Of a DNA stretch of 5,232 nucleotides, positions 5,139 through 5,232 are shown piece after piece. This DNA is from Acidimicrobiaceae bacterium. Lineage in GTDB: Bacteria > Actinomycetota > Acidimicrobiia > Acidimicrobiales > Palsa-688. The notes beneath the pieces are model-generated. The model worked only from the letters and a program-made list of their open reading frames with translations. It did no database searches and was not told the DNA's origin. The translations under genes were made by a program, and so were the position numbers. The stretch is from assembly GCA_027334785.1 (NCBI GenBank), contig DAHWQF010000274.1, positions 1 to 5,232 of the forward strand, written 5' to 3'. The first letter of the stretch is position 1. The number at the start of each line of letters is the position of its first letter.

Positions 5139-5232
5139 ATGGAAACCACGCAGGGGGTTGAGAGGTTCCGCTTCGGCTTGGAGGCTCGAACAGGCTCGGG
5201 TGGAGCCAGCAGTGGCCGCCCACTCGACGAGG
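5139..5232 (+). CDS. Possible gene start running off the window (hypothetical)
   Basis: An open frame begins at ATG 5139 (METTQGVERFRFGLEARTGS...) and continues without a stop to the window edge (31 codons). CGAGGA (5129-5134) is a modest ribosome binding site four bases upstream. The hairpin just before it would separate it from the membrane gene. Nothing in the visible residues identifies a family. The frame could be open by chance in GC-rich DNA, and 5118-5232 might simply be intergenic. Confidence 0.25.
   Translation, partial: METTQGVERFRFGLEARTGSGGASSGRPLDE

Overview
The window is high-GC bacterial DNA and most probably comes from an actinobacterium. The evidence is strong G/C preference at third codon positions, actinobacterial-style IS1380 and ISNCY-like transposases, and a 51-residue hydrophobic protein ending in a Gly/Arg/Trp-rich tail of a type common in that phylum. 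The species cannot be named from the sequence. It is an accessory region: nearly everything left of about 4.48 kb is mobile DNA or mobile-DNA debris.

Layout. (1) 1-612, minus strand: the middle part of a decayed ISNCY-like transposase, open at the left edge and broken by a frameshift near 404-412. (2) 654-4478: an IS1380-family element bounded by imperfect 15-bp terminal inverted repeats (12/15 identical). It carries a complete 499-codon transposase (785-2284) with an inverted repeat over its ribosome binding site. (3) 2320(approximate)-4439: a group II intron nested in the same orientation between the transposase stop codon and the right terminal repeat. It has a structured 5' RNA region, a 489-residue endonuclease-less reverse transcriptase/maturase (2892-4361), and well-formed domains V and VI at 4367-4439. 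Removing the proposed intron leaves an IS of 1705 bp, a normal size for IS1380. (4) 4479-4556, minus strand: a short remnant that looks like the C-terminal end of an FAD/Fe-S oxidoreductase (motif ADGFSC). (5) 4571-4617: a 17-bp direct repeat with 30-bp period in an AT-rich patch. (6) About 4640-4880: a noncoding stretch resembling group II intron domain I, possibly a second, truncated intron, or alternatively a leader of the next gene. (7) 4898-5053: a small membrane protein with a very good Shine-Dalgarno, followed by a strong hairpin terminator (5088-5117) and a possible gene start running off the right edge.

How the parts relate. The IS1380 element has unrelated gene remnants on its two sides and no target-site duplication, so its surroundings have been rearranged. 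The intron sits where its insertion leaves both the transposase and the IS ends intact, so both elements could still be functional. I saw no defence system, CRISPR array, rRNA or tRNA. The most notable features are the nested intron-in-IS arrangement, the RBS-sequestering repeat of the IS, and the intron-like noncoding stretch upstream of the small membrane gene.
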